Below, piece by piece: positions 1-7,400 of a DNA stretch of 39,466 bases. The DNA comes from Hyphomonadaceae bacterium UBA2389. Lineage in GTDB: Bacteria; Pseudomonadota; Alphaproteobacteria; Caulobacterales; Aquidulcibacteraceae. The notes under the pieces are model-generated. The model was not told the DNA's origin, made no database searches, and was given only the letters and a program-made list of their open reading frames with translations. The first letter of the stretch is position 1, and the number at the start of each line of letters is the position of its first letter. Position numbers and translations under genes: made by a program. The stretch spans positions 740 through 40,205 of the forward strand of contig DDSN01000054.1 of NCBI GenBank assembly GCA_002343395.1, written 5' to 3'.

Positions 1-912
1 GGCGGCGTGTTCCGCGTCACCGAGCATCTTCAGAAGAAGTACGGTCCGAAGCGCTGCTTCGACGCGCCCATCAACGAGTGCGGAATCGCCGCCACCGCGA
101 TCGGCATGGCGGTTTACGGACTTCGGCCGGTGATAGAGATCCAGTTCGCGGATTACATGTATCCCGCGTACGATCAGCTCGTCTCGGAAGCGGCGCGCAT
201 TCGCTACCGCTCGGCAAACGACTTTACTGTGCCGCTGACCGTGCGCATGCCGTATGGGGGCGGCATTCGCGGCGGCCAAACCCACAGCCAAAGTCCCGAA
301 GCGCTGTTTACGCACGTGGCGGGTTTGAAAACGGTGATTCCCTCAACACCGTACGACGCCAAAGGACTGCTGATCGCTGCAATCGAAGACGACGATCCCG
401 TCATTTTCATGGAGCCGAAACGCATCTACAATGGGCCTTTTGACGGCTGGCCGGAGCGTCAAGTGCAGCCTTGGGCTAAGCACGCCGCGAGCGAAACGCC
501 AGAAGGGTATTACAAAATTCCATTGGGCAAGGCGAACGTCGTGCGCGCGGGCGGCGATGTAACCGTGCTTGCGTACGGTACGATGGTTCATGTCGCGCGA
601 TCGGCTGCGGAGGAGAGTGGGATTGACGCCGAGGTGATCGACCTGCGCACGCTTTTGCCGGTCGATATCGAGACGATCGTGACGTCTGTCGCCAAGACGG
701 GGCGTTGTGTGATCGTGCATGAAGCGACGCGCACATCCGGCTACGGCGCCGAACTCTCCGCGCTCGTCCAGGAGCATTGTTTTTATCAGCTGGAAGCCCC
801 CATTCAGCGTGTCACCGGTTATGACACGCCCTATCCGCACGCCCAGGAATGGGATTATTTTCCAACCCCTCCGCGCGTCATCAAGGCGATGCGCCATGTG
901 ATGGAGGCCTGA
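1..912 (+). CDS. Branched-chain 2-oxoacid dehydrogenase E1 component, beta subunit (5' partial)
   Basis: This is the beta subunit of the thiamine-diphosphate E1 component, which decarboxylates branched-chain 2-oxoacids and passes the acyl group to E2. The reading frame is already open at base 1 (GGVFR..), and the GTG at base 7 lies inside the conserved FGGVFR segment. The true start therefore lies upstream, and a few tens of residues are missing. The order of conserved blocks matches the branched-chain (BCKDH) E1 beta more than the pyruvate enzyme: INECGI, EIQFADYMYPAYDQ, HSQSPEALF, KTVIPSTPYDAKGLL, VIDLRTLLP, VIVHEA and VTGYDTPYPH. E2 starts one base after its stop, so the two are cotranscribed. 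The alpha subunit presumably lies just outside the window. Family assignment is secure; the exact substrate is inferred. Confidence 0.93.
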   Translation, partial: GGVFRVTEHLQKKYGPKRCFDAPINECGIAATAIGMAVYGLRPVIEIQFADYMYPAYDQLVSEAARIRYRSANDFTVPLTVRMPYGGGIRGGQTHSQSPEALFTHVAGLKTVIPSTPYDAKGLLIAAIEDDDPVIFMEPKRIYNGPFDGWPERQVQPWAKHAASETPEGYYKIPLGKANVVRAGGDVTVLAYGTMVHVARSAAEESGIDAEVIDLRTLLPVDIETIVTSVAKTGRCVIVHEATRTSGYGAELSALVQEHCFYQLEAPIQRVTGYDTPYPHAQEWDYFPTPPRVIKAMRHVMEA

Positions 913-913
913 C

Positions 914-2215
914 GTGGGCCAGTATGTTTTCAAATTGCCGGATGTCGGCGAAGGCACCGCGGAGGCCGAAATCGTCGCGTGGCACGTGCGCGTCGGCGAT
1001 GTCGTCAAGGAAGACGCTCCGTTGCTTGACGTGATGACCGACAAGGCTACGGTTGAGATGACCGCGCCGGTCACGGGGCGTATCGTTTCTATACACGGCG
1101 AACCTGGCGAGATGGCGCCAGTCGGCTCCACCATCGCGGTGTTCGAAACCGAGGCGGTCGATTCAGCGCCGCCGGAAGCGCCGAAGGCGACGCCCTTAAG
1201 CTCGCCGCCAGAGCCGAAGCCGCGCATCAAAGTGCCCGCCGGCGCGATGCCGCCGGGGTCGCAACCGGCGCCGAAGCCCGAAGCGCCCGCGACGACCCAA
1301 GCCGTGGCTCGTCCGGAGCCGCGAGAACCTGTCGTGCGAGAGGTAGGCCAAGCGCAGGCGTCGCCTGCGGTGCGCGCGCGAGCCCAAAAACTCGGCGTCG
1401 ATCTCGCGCAAATTCGCGGAAGCGGCCCCGATGGGCGTATTACGCACGATGATCTCGACGCGGTGCTGGTTCCGACAGTCGGTGTTCGTCGCGCGACGGC
1501 GCTCGCGGAACGCAATGGAATTGAACCGGTGAAGGTCATCGGCTTGCGCCGCAAGATCGCGGAGAAGATGCAGGATGCCAAGCGCCGTATTCCGCACTTC
1601 GCATACGTAGAAGAGTGCGACCTCACCGAGCTCGAAGAGTTGCGCGCGCATTTGAACGCGACCAAACGCACTGAGCAACCCAAACTGACATTGTTGCCCT
1701 TTCTGATGCGCGCGTTGGTGCTGTCGTTGCCGGATTTTCCTCAAATCAATGCGCGCTTCGACGATGAACAGGGCGTTGTATACCGGCACGAGAACGTCGA
1801 TATCGGCATCGCCACGCAAACCGACAATGGCCTGATTGTGCCGGTAGTGCGGCATGCGGAGGCGCGTGACGTTTGGGATTGCGCGGGCGAAGTGTCGCGG
1901 CTCGCCGCCGCCGTTCGCTCGAATACGGCGACGAAAGAAGAACTCTCTGGCTCCACCATTACGATCACGTCTCTCGGCGCGTTGGGCGGCATTGTGACGA
2001 CGCCCGTGATCAATCACCCCGAAGTGGCGATCGTCGGCGTCAACAAGTTGGTTGAGCGGCCGGCGGTGAAGAACGGCCAGATCGTGGTGCGCAAGATGAT
2101 GAACCTGTCCTCATCCTTCGATCACCGCGTGGTTGACGGTTACGACGCGGCGGCGTTCATTCAGCGCGTCAAGGGCATGCTGGAGCATCCCGCCGCACTC
2201 TTCATCGAGCGGTGA
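914..2215 (+). CDS. Dihydrolipoamide acyltransferase (E2) of branched-chain 2-oxoacid dehydrogenase
   Basis: This is the E2 core of the 2-oxoacid dehydrogenase complex. It accepts the acyl group on lipoyl-lysine and transfers it to CoA. The 433 residues show one lipoyl domain at about 3-78, with Lys44 in MTDKATVEM as the lipoylation site. A Pro/Ala/Glu-rich linker follows (about 80-145), then a peripheral subunit-binding domain (about 149-186, ASPAVRARAQKLGVDL..GSGPDGRI), then the catalytic domain from about 205 to the end. The active-site motif DHRVVDG contains His404 and Asp408. The GTG start is supported by a GGAGG five to ten bases upstream and a 1-base gap from E1 beta. A single lipoyl domain is usual for branched-chain E2. 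No E3 (lipoamide dehydrogenase) gene follows; the next gene is an unrelated TIR protein. Confidence 0.95.
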   Translation: MGQYVFKLPDVGEGTAEAEIVAWHVRVGDVVKEDAPLLDVMTDKATVEMTAPVTGRIVSIHGEPGEMAPVGSTIAVFETEAVDSAPPEAPKATPLSSPPEPKPRIKVPAGAMPPGSQPAPKPEAPATTQAVARPEPREPVVREVGQAQASPAVRARAQKLGVDLAQIRGSGPDGRITHDDLDAVLVPTVGVRRATALAERNGIEPVKVIGLRRKIAEKMQDAKRRIPHFAYVEECDLTELEELRAHLNATKRTEQPKLTLLPFLMRALVLSLPDFPQINARFDDEQGVVYRHENVDIGIATQTDNGLIVPVVRHAEARDVWDCAGEVSRLAAAVRSNTATKEELSGSTITITSLGALGGIVTTPVINHPEVAIVGVNKLVERPAVKNGQIVVRKMMNLSSSFDHRVVDGYDAAAFIQRVKGMLEHPAALFIER

Positions 2216-2275
2216 TGTTTCTCATTTCGTTCCTCGCATTCCCGAGAACGTGACCAGCGTCATCTTCCCGCCGCG

Positions 2276-2293
2276 CTCTTGAGCGCTTAAGAG
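2276..2293. repeat. Imperfect inverted repeat between E2 and the TIR gene
   Basis: CTCTTGAGCGCTTAAGAG is an 18-base near-palindrome with one mismatch (a G-U pair as RNA). As RNA it could fold into a 7-bp stem with a GCGC loop. No T-tract follows (GGGGGGCGGG instead), so a classical intrinsic terminator is not supported. It lies 61 bases before the TIR start and could be an operator or an E2 3' end hairpin. A second weak hairpin (CGTT..CTCG / CGAG..AACG) lies just upstream at 2228-2250. Confidence 0.3.
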
Positions 2294-2353
2294 GGGGGCG
2301 GGACAAGCTAACCGAGGGCGCGCGCTGTGGCGCGTCCAAGTGAGGGGCGCGCC

Positions 2354-3943
2354 ATGGCGGACGTGTTCATTTCCTACGCAAGCGAAGACCGGGATCGCGT
2401 CCGCCCGCTTGCGGAAGCGCTGATCGCGCGTGGCTTCAATGTTTGGTGGGATCGTGCGCTTGCGGCGGGCCAGGACTACGCCGCCATCATAGAGCGCGAA
2501 CTGAAAGCCGCGAAAGCGGTGATCGTGGTGTGGACAAACGCGTCGGTCGCGTCGACCTTCGTGCGCGACGAAGCCGGGCGCGCACGCGACGAGGGCCGGC
2601 TCGTACCGGTCATGCTGGACCAAGTTGCGTTCCCGTTGGGCTTCGGCGCCTTCCAAGCGGAGGATTTCTCACGCTGGAATGGCGGCCAGCGCGCGGCGCA
2701 AATGCAGTTGTTGGAGGAAGTGCTGAAAGCCAAGCTCTCGGGCCGGGATATTGACGCCCACGTAATCGAGAGTCGGCGTCGCCGCCTCGGCGCGCGCATC
2801 CGCATCGTGTCCGTGCTTACCGTGATTGCGCTAATCATCGGCATCGCGGTGGGCGGCCGCTACCTGCTCAATCCGCCTGAACCGCAAACAGACTTGCGCG
2901 CCGAGCTTTTGCGCCTTCTTGAAGAAGGTACGCTCACGCCCGAGCAGGCGATCCAGCTCGCGCAAATTCTTGAATCGGGGGCGCTTGGCGAAGCGCAAAG
3001 CGTCGCCGCGAATTCCGAACACGGCTCGGCCTCGGTGTCGCCGGGCAATCGGACCGAGCCAGCGCCGAGCAGAAGCGACGACACCCAGCTCGCGTCTGTT
3101 TCCGAGAGCGAGTTCAGCGCTGACGCCCGCCAGATCTATCGCGAAGCGGCGCAAGCGTTGTTGGTGCATCCCGATGCGAGCGTGCGTCGCGCCGCGTTGG
3201 AGATGTCGAACCCTGATACGCGTGATCGCGCCATGCAGGCGATGTGGACCTACGCGCAGAGCAACCCCAACGATCCTCAGCGCGCGCAGATTTATCTGCT
3301 GTGTGGCGCGGTGGGCGAAGCCAACGACAATCCTTTGGGCCAACGCGCGCTCGAAATCGCGGCCAGCGCCGCGCCCAATGAAGCCAGCGTCTGGCGGATG
3401 CTGGCTCGTTCTTACGACCGGACGAACCGCGCAAACGAGGCCGCCGCTGTCGCATTGGTCTCGGAGGCCGCTGAAGCCACGGGTCAAGGGCAGCGCGATG
3501 TCGCGGAGCAACGTCTGCAGCAGGCGCTGCCGAACCTGACCGCGCCGGAGCTGCGCGCGCCTGTCGCGTCGGAGCTTGGCGAGATCGCGCAGGCGCGGGG
3601 CGATTGGACGTCCGCAAGCGCGCGCTTCGCCCAGGCTTATGACCTTCGCGAACAGAGCGTGGCGCAAGCGCCGAACGCGGCGCCCTCAGAGATGCTACAG
3701 GCGGATGCGCAGCAACTCGTTATCGCGCTTGACCGCTCTGGTCGTACGCGCGAGGCGTGCGAACGCCTTCGTCAGGCGCAGGAAGCGCATGATGTCGCGG
3801 CGCCCGATCAGGAGCTGCTCGATCGCTGCCAACGTGTGCTTCGCGCGCCGCTTAGAACCCGGGTGGAACTCGCGCCGCAACTGCGTCAACAGCGCGCGGT
3901 TCAACCCGCGCCCGCGCCGCCACCCGAGCAGCGAACGCCCTAG
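2354..3943 (+). CDS. TIR domain - transmembrane - TPR protein
   Basis: The 529-residue protein has three parts. Residues 1-110 form a TIR_2-type domain: DVFISYASEDRDRV, then FNVWWDR, an AAGQ loop, the hydrophobic strand AVIVVWT, the SVASTFVRDEAGRA segment and RLVPVMLD. Residues about 149-168 are one strong transmembrane helix after an Arg-rich stretch (RRRRLGARIR), which predicts a cytoplasmic TIR domain. The rest, mostly beyond the membrane, is a low-complexity linker (about 210-255) and an alpha-helical region with TPR-like repeats (about 260-510), ending in a Pro-rich tail. TIR domains are known either as protein-interaction modules or as NAD-consuming enzymes; a catalytic Glu cannot be assigned by eye, though Glu48 and Glu50 lie in the relevant region. 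The ATG start has GAGGGG seven bases upstream; an in-frame GTG at 2327 has no good ribosome site. It overlaps rsmD tail to tail by 4 bases. No phage-defence partner adjoins it. Confidence 0.85.
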   Translation: MADVFISYASEDRDRVRPLAEALIARGFNVWWDRALAAGQDYAAIIERELKAAKAVIVVWTNASVASTFVRDEAGRARDEGRLVPVMLDQVAFPLGFGAFQAEDFSRWNGGQRAAQMQLLEEVLKAKLSGRDIDAHVIESRRRRLGARIRIVSVLTVIALIIGIAVGGRYLLNPPEPQTDLRAELLRLLEEGTLTPEQAIQLAQILESGALGEAQSVAANSEHGSASVSPGNRTEPAPSRSDDTQLASVSESEFSADARQIYREAAQALLVHPDASVRRAALEMSNPDTRDRAMQAMWTYAQSNPNDPQRAQIYLLCGAVGEANDNPLGQRALEIAASAAPNEASVWRMLARSYDRTNRANEAAAVALVSEAAEATGQGQRDVAEQRLQQALPNLTAPELRAPVASELGEIAQARGDWTSASARFAQAYDLREQSVAQAPNAAPSEMLQADAQQLVIALDRSGRTREACERLRQAQEAHDVAAPDQELLDRCQRVLRAPLRTRVELAPQLRQQRAVQPAPAPPPEQRTP

Positions 3944-4503
3944 GGAACCGGTTTCAGAAAAAGCACTTTCGCGACGCCGTATGTTCGCTCGTCCAAGCTC
4001 TCGAAATCAGCGAGGGACGGGTTTTCGTCGGCGGCGCATTCGAAGACGATGAGTGCGTCCACCGTGATCCAACCGCCTTCGCGCAGGTGCGCCAGAGCGC
4101 GCTCGCCGAGGCCTTTATGGTAGGGCGGGTCCAGGAAAATGAGGTCGAACGGCTCTCCTAGGCCGGCCGGCTTCACCCCCAGATCGGTGGCGTCGCGGCG
4201 GTGGATGCGCGTTGTCCCGAACAGGGCCAGCGCCTCGATGTTGTCTCGGATCGCGCCGCGCGCGGCGGCGTCGGTCTCCACGAACAGCGCGAACGCTGCG
4301 CCGCGTGAAACCGCCTCCAGGCCCAGCGCCCCGGAGCCCGCGAAAAGGTCGAGCACGCGACGCCCCTCCAGGCCGGGAGACCACGGGGCGTGTTCGAGAA
4401 TGTTGAATACGGCTTCGCGGGTGCGATCGGTGGTAGGGCGAGTGTCGCGTCCCGCTGGCGCGCTCAATGCTCTGCCTCTAAATTGTCCGCCGACGATCCG
4501 CAT
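3940..4503 (-). CDS. rsmD: 16S rRNA (guanine(966)-N2)-methyltransferase RsmD
   Basis: RsmD methylates G966 of 16S rRNA in the 30S subunit using S-adenosylmethionine. The 187-residue length is typical. The N-terminus MRIVGGQFRGR is the family signature, followed by RPTTDRTREAVFNIL. The SAM-binding loop is DLFAGSGALGLEA (about 52-64), and the catalytic N-methyltransferase motif DPPY is at 125-128. The start at 4503 was chosen from the signature; a longer frame reaches 4590 but adds 29 unconserved Arg-rich residues. It converges on the TIR gene with stops overlapping in CTAG, and diverges from a small lipoprotein gene 78 bases away. Confidence 0.96.
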   Translation of the reverse strand: MRIVGGQFRGRALSAPAGRDTRPTTDRTREAVFNILEHAPWSPGLEGRRVLDLFAGSGALGLEAVSRGAAFALFVETDAAARGAIRDNIEALALFGTTRIHRRDATDLGVKPAGLGEPFDLIFLDPPYHKGLGERALAHLREGGWITVDALIVFECAADENPSLADFESLDERTYGVAKVLFLKPVP

Positions 4504-4581
4504 GGGCTTTCCCTTGAAGCTTCGCGGGCGGCTGCGCAACACGCGCGGCCGCGCTATGGTGCCGCCCCGAGGGAGGCGGCA

Positions 4582-4944
4582 ATGCGACACGTGATACTAG
4601 CGGTGGTGATCCTGGCTGGGGCCTGCGCGAGCGAGGGGCCCTCGACGAGCGGGGCGGGGCAGGCCGCAAGCGCCAGCGCGCCAACCTATGAGGATGCCCG
4701 CTCGGTCGCCAGCGATGACGCCATTCGCGTGTCGCGCCGCGCTTACCGCGCCGCCTGCCAAAGCGATGGTTCTTCCGCCGACTACTGCGAATGCATGACC
4801 GCCAGCATGGCGCAGACGTTGGCCCCGGCGGATTTGGACATCGCAACCGCCGAGCTCCGGGGTGAGACCGTCGCAGGCGCTGCCCGCACAGCACCCGCGC
4901 GGGCGCAGGCGGAGGCGGCGTGCAGGCAATACCTACGCAACTGA
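4582..4944 (+). CDS. Small predicted lipoprotein of unknown function
   Basis: This 120-residue protein has a short hydrophobic signal and a lipobox LAGA-Cys15, so it should be lipidated and anchored on the outer side of the inner membrane or sent to the outer membrane. After an Ala/Ser-rich linker (about 16-45) comes a small domain with four more cysteines: one in RAACQ, two in DYCEC and one in AACRQ. Two disulfides are possible in the oxidising periplasm. The ATG start follows GGGAGG by six bases. No known family was recognised. It is divergent from rsmD and 72 bases ahead of the TerC-like gene, so cotranscription with the latter is possible but unproven. Confidence 0.75.
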   Translation: MRHVILAVVILAGACASEGPSTSGAGQAASASAPTYEDARSVASDDAIRVSRRAYRAACQSDGSSADYCECMTASMAQTLAPADLDIATAELRGETVAGAARTAPARAQAEAACRQYLRN

Positions 4945-5016
4945 CGCCACGCGCTTGACCCTGCGAGGTCGCTCGTCAAAAAGAACGGCCTCGCCGGGGC
5001 ATGGAGCTACGCACAA

Positions 5017-5685
5017 GTGGATTTGGTCATCGCCGACTTGGCGGCGCTTCTTCAGGTTGTCCTGATCGACTTGGCGCTCGCGGGCGACAACGCCGTGGCC
5101 GTGGGATTGGCCGCCGCCGCTCTCCCGGAGGCGCAGCAGCGCCGCGCGATCATGTGGGGGGTCGTTCTCGCGCTGGTGCTGCGCATCCTGTTCGCGGGCG
5201 TCACCATACAACTTCTCCAAATCCCGGGACTTCTGCTGGTCGGCGGCCTGCTCTTATTCTGGGTCGCTTGGCGCATGTGGGAGGATCTCCGCGCGCACCG
5301 TCCGGTTATGGTCGGCGAGCCGATCGCGGGTGAACATGCCGCCGAGGCGCTCGTAACCGGCGGCAAGGCGCCGAAAACGTTCATGAGCGCGCTGATGACC
5401 ATCATCCTCGCGGACGTGTCGATGTCGCTCGACAATGTGCTCGCGGTCGCGGCGGTGTCGAAACACAACACCTACATCATGGCGTTTGGCTTGGTGCTTT
5501 CGGTGCTGATGATGGGGTTGGCAGCGGCCGTGATCGCCCGCATCATCGAAAAACACCGTTGGATCGCGGTGCTGGGCATCGTCATCATCATCTTCGCGGG
5601 CGTACGCATGATCTGGGAGGACGGGCACAACCTCGTGCCGGCGTTCATTCCGGGCATCCCGAGCGTATTGGGCGGTCACCCCTGA
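5017..5685 (+). CDS. TerC/YjbE-family integral membrane protein (putative metal ion transporter)
   Basis: The 222-residue, roughly seven-helix protein carries two diagnostic acidic motifs of the TerC superfamily: LALAGDNAVAV near the N-terminus (TM1) and SMSLDNVLAV in mid-protein. Length and motif spacing match the short YjbE-type branch rather than long TerC proteins with extra cytoplasmic domains. Known members are linked to tellurium resistance and to manganese or other metal export or metalation of secreted proteins; the substrate here is not shown. The GTG start follows GGAG by about ten bases, and no upstream ATG is in frame. Only 72 bases precede it, too short for the yybP-ykoY manganese riboswitch found ahead of some homologues. 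Its end overlaps rluB by 10 bases. Confidence 0.88.
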   Translation: MDLVIADLAALLQVVLIDLALAGDNAVAVGLAAAALPEAQQRRAIMWGVVLALVLRILFAGVTIQLLQIPGLLLVGGLLLFWVAWRMWEDLRAHRPVMVGEPIAGEHAAEALVTGGKAPKTFMSALMTIILADVSMSLDNVLAVAAVSKHNTYIMAFGLVLSVLMMGLAAAVIARIIEKHRWIAVLGIVIIIFAGVRMIWEDGHNLVPAFIPGIPSVLGGHP

Positions 5686-6431
5686 CGCACGGCTTTCCCA
5701 AGCTGTTCCTTGAGCGCCTTGCGCGGCACTTCCTCGACGGCGCCGACGCCGAGCGTTCCCAATTGGAACGGTCCGTACGCGATGCGGATGAGCCGGTTCA
5801 CCCTGAGCCCCAGCGCATCGAGCACGCGCCGCACTTCGCGGTTTTTCCCTTCGCTCAAGGACAGCGTGATCCAGGAATTGGCGGCGCCGCGTTCGAGTTT
5901 CGCGTCGATCGGACCATACCGAACGCCGTCGACGGTGATGCCTTCCTTCAATGTGTCGAGATCTTCTTGTGTGACGCGTCCGTAGGCGCGCGCGCGGTAA
6001 CGTCTGATCCAGCCGCTTGATGGCAGCTCCAGCCGTCGCGCCACCCCCCCGTCGTTGGTGAGCAGAAGCAAACCCTCGGAACTGAGGTCGAGGCGGCCAA
6101 CCGAAATCACGCGCGGCATGCCTGCGGGCAAGTTCTCGAACACCGTGGCTCGCCCCGCCGGGTCGCGGTGGGTCGTGACCAGACCCGCGGGCTTGTGATA
6201 GCGCCAGAGACGCGTTTCTTCCGCCGTCGCCACCAGTTTGCCGTCCACGGTGACCCTGTCCTGAGGGGTCACCTTGATCGCGGGGGTGTCCAGCCGTTTT
6301 CCGTTTACCTTGACACGTCCCTCGGCGATCAGCTTTTCGCCGTCCCGGCGCGAGCAGACGCCGGCGCGCGCCAGAAACTTGGCGATCCGCTCGCCTTCTG
6401 TCTTGATTTCGGGGGAAGGGGGGTGGCTCAT
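5676..6431 (-). CDS. rluB: 23S rRNA pseudouridine synthase, RsuA/RluB family
   Basis: This enzyme isomerises a uridine of 23S rRNA to pseudouridine, by family analogy U2605. The 251-residue protein has an N-terminal S4 RNA-binding domain (about 14-60: RIAKFLARAGVCSRRDGEKLIAEGRV). The catalytic domain contains the motif GRLDLSSEGLLLLTNDG, with Asp115 as nucleophile. KPAGLVTTHRD and the C-terminal EGKNREVRRVLDALGLRVNRL block are the usual RsuA/RluB/RluE/RluF signatures. The S4 domain and the EGKNREVRR block favour RluB; RsuA or RluE cannot be fully excluded. The start CAT at 6431 gives a normal N-terminus, and tadA diverges 66 bases away. It overlaps the TerC-like gene tail to tail. Confidence 0.92.
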   Translation of the reverse strand: MSHPPSPEIKTEGERIAKFLARAGVCSRRDGEKLIAEGRVKVNGKRLDTPAIKVTPQDRVTVDGKLVATAEETRLWRYHKPAGLVTTHRDPAGRATVFENLPAGMPRVISVGRLDLSSEGLLLLTNDGGVARRLELPSSGWIRRYRARAYGRVTQEDLDTLKEGITVDGVRYGPIDAKLERGAANSWITLSLSEGKNREVRRVLDALGLRVNRLIRIAYGPFQLGTLGVGAVEEVPRKALKEQLGKAVRQG

Positions 6432-6497
6432 GGCTGCGTTGTTCTACCGTTGCCGAGTGATACCAGGGCGTGAGGCGCAATTCGAGGCTGGAGCGTC

Positions 6498-6950
6498 ATG
6501 AGCGATGTCGCCCACATGCAACGCGCGCTGGATCTGGCGCGAGCCGCGGCGGAAGCCGGCGAAGCCCCTATCGGCTGCGTTATTGTGGACGGGGCGGGGG
6601 AGGTGATCGCCGAGGGTGCGAACGCGCCCATCACGGCGGCGGATCCTACTGCCCACGCCGAGATCGTGGCGCTCCGGCGAGCGGCGCTAGCGCTGGCGAA
6701 CTACCGGCTCAAGCCGGGGCTCACGCTGTACGCAACCCTCGAACCCTGTGCGATGTGCGCCGGCGCGATCAGCCATGCCCGTATCGCCCGGCTCGTCTAT
6801 GGCGCCAGCGACGCCAAGGGCGGGGGCGTGGCGCATGGTGCGCGCGTGTTCGACCACCCCACCTGCCATTGGAAGCCGGCAATCACGAGCGGCGTCTGCG
6901 CGGACGAATCCGCGACTTTGCTCAAAGACTTTTTCAAAGCGCGCCGATAG
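6498..6950 (+). CDS. tadA: tRNA-specific adenosine deaminase TadA
   Basis: TadA deaminates A34 of tRNA-Arg(ACG) to inosine, a normally essential wobble modification. The 150-residue protein has the zinc deaminase signature His53-Ala-Glu55 and Pro-Cys84-x-x-Cys87 (PCAMC). The TadA-specific features GEAPIGCVIV, NAPITAADPTAHAEI and LYATLEPCAMCAGA are all present. This separates it from cytidine or guanine deaminases, with moderate certainty from sequence alone. The start ATG follows GGAG by about six bases. The MaoC-like gene begins 12 bases after its stop, so the two probably share a transcript. Confidence 0.95.
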   Translation: MSDVAHMQRALDLARAAAEAGEAPIGCVIVDGAGEVIAEGANAPITAADPTAHAEIVALRRAALALANYRLKPGLTLYATLEPCAMCAGAISHARIARLVYGASDAKGGGVAHGARVFDHPTCHWKPAITSGVCADESATLLKDFFKARR

Positions 6951-6962
6951 ACGGTGAGCACC

Positions 6963-7400
6963 ATGTCCCTTCCGGAAACCCAGTCGCTCTATTTTGAAGA
7001 TCTCGCGGTCGGCATGCGCGAGTGTTACATCAAAACGGTGAAGGCGTCGGATGTCGTCGGCTTTGCGGAGATCAGCGGAGATCGCAATCCGATCCATCTG
7101 TCAGAGCACTTCGCGGCCAAGACCCCGTTCGGAGGGCGTATCGCGCATGGACTTTATACTGCGAGCCTCATCTCGGCCGTGATCGGCACGCGACTGCCGG
7201 GGCCGGGCGCGATCTACATGTCACAAACGCTGCGTTTCCTGGCGCCGGTACGTATCGGCGACATCGTTGAGGCGAGCGTCGAGATCGTCGAGCTCAGTGA
7301 GAAGGGCAATCGCGCCAAGCTGAAGTGCGAATGCCGCGTGGGAGAGACGCTCGTGCTCGAGGGCGAAGCATTGGTGAAAATACCGGCGCGCCCGACTTAA
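6963..7400 (+). CDS. MaoC-family (R)-specific enoyl-CoA hydratase
   Basis: This 145-residue hot-dog-fold protein resembles PhaJ-type hydratases, which interconvert trans-2-enoyl-CoA and (R)-3-hydroxyacyl-CoA. The hydratase-2 motif is visible as SGDRNPIH, with Asp40 and His45 as the expected catalytic pair. GGRIAHGLYTASLIS and the C-terminal GDIVEASVEIVEL strand are also typical. The ATG at 6963 is preferred because GGTGAG lies just upstream; a GTG at 6954 would add three residues. In the cell it could link beta-oxidation to polyhydroxyalkanoate or fatty acid synthesis. The window also holds an acyl-CoA dehydrogenase and SDR, but not adjacent. It converges on ribF with overlapping stops (TTAA). 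Confidence 0.88.
   Translation: MSLPETQSLYFEDLAVGMRECYIKTVKASDVVGFAEISGDRNPIHLSEHFAAKTPFGGRIAHGLYTASLISAVIGTRLPGPGAIYMSQTLRFLAPVRIGDIVEASVEIVELSEKGNRAKLKCECRVGETLVLEGEALVKIPARPT

Noticed and set aside
343..1683. A 446-codon open frame on the minus strand
   Set aside because: It lies antisense to E1 beta and E2; composition is Arg/Ser-rich and no family features appear. High GC produces such frames opposite real genes.
2354..4503. A TIR-based anti-phage defence island
   Set aside because: No partner genes, integrase, or other defence genes adjoin it; neighbours are rsmD and a dehydrogenase.
4945..5016. A yybP-ykoY (manganese) riboswitch ahead of the TerC-like gene
   Set aside because: Only 72 bases lie between genes and no conserved riboswitch core was seen.
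5254..6480. A 408-codon minus-strand frame across the TerC-like gene and rluB
   Set aside because: It overlaps two well supported genes and shows Arg/His-rich low-complexity translation typical of a shadow frame.
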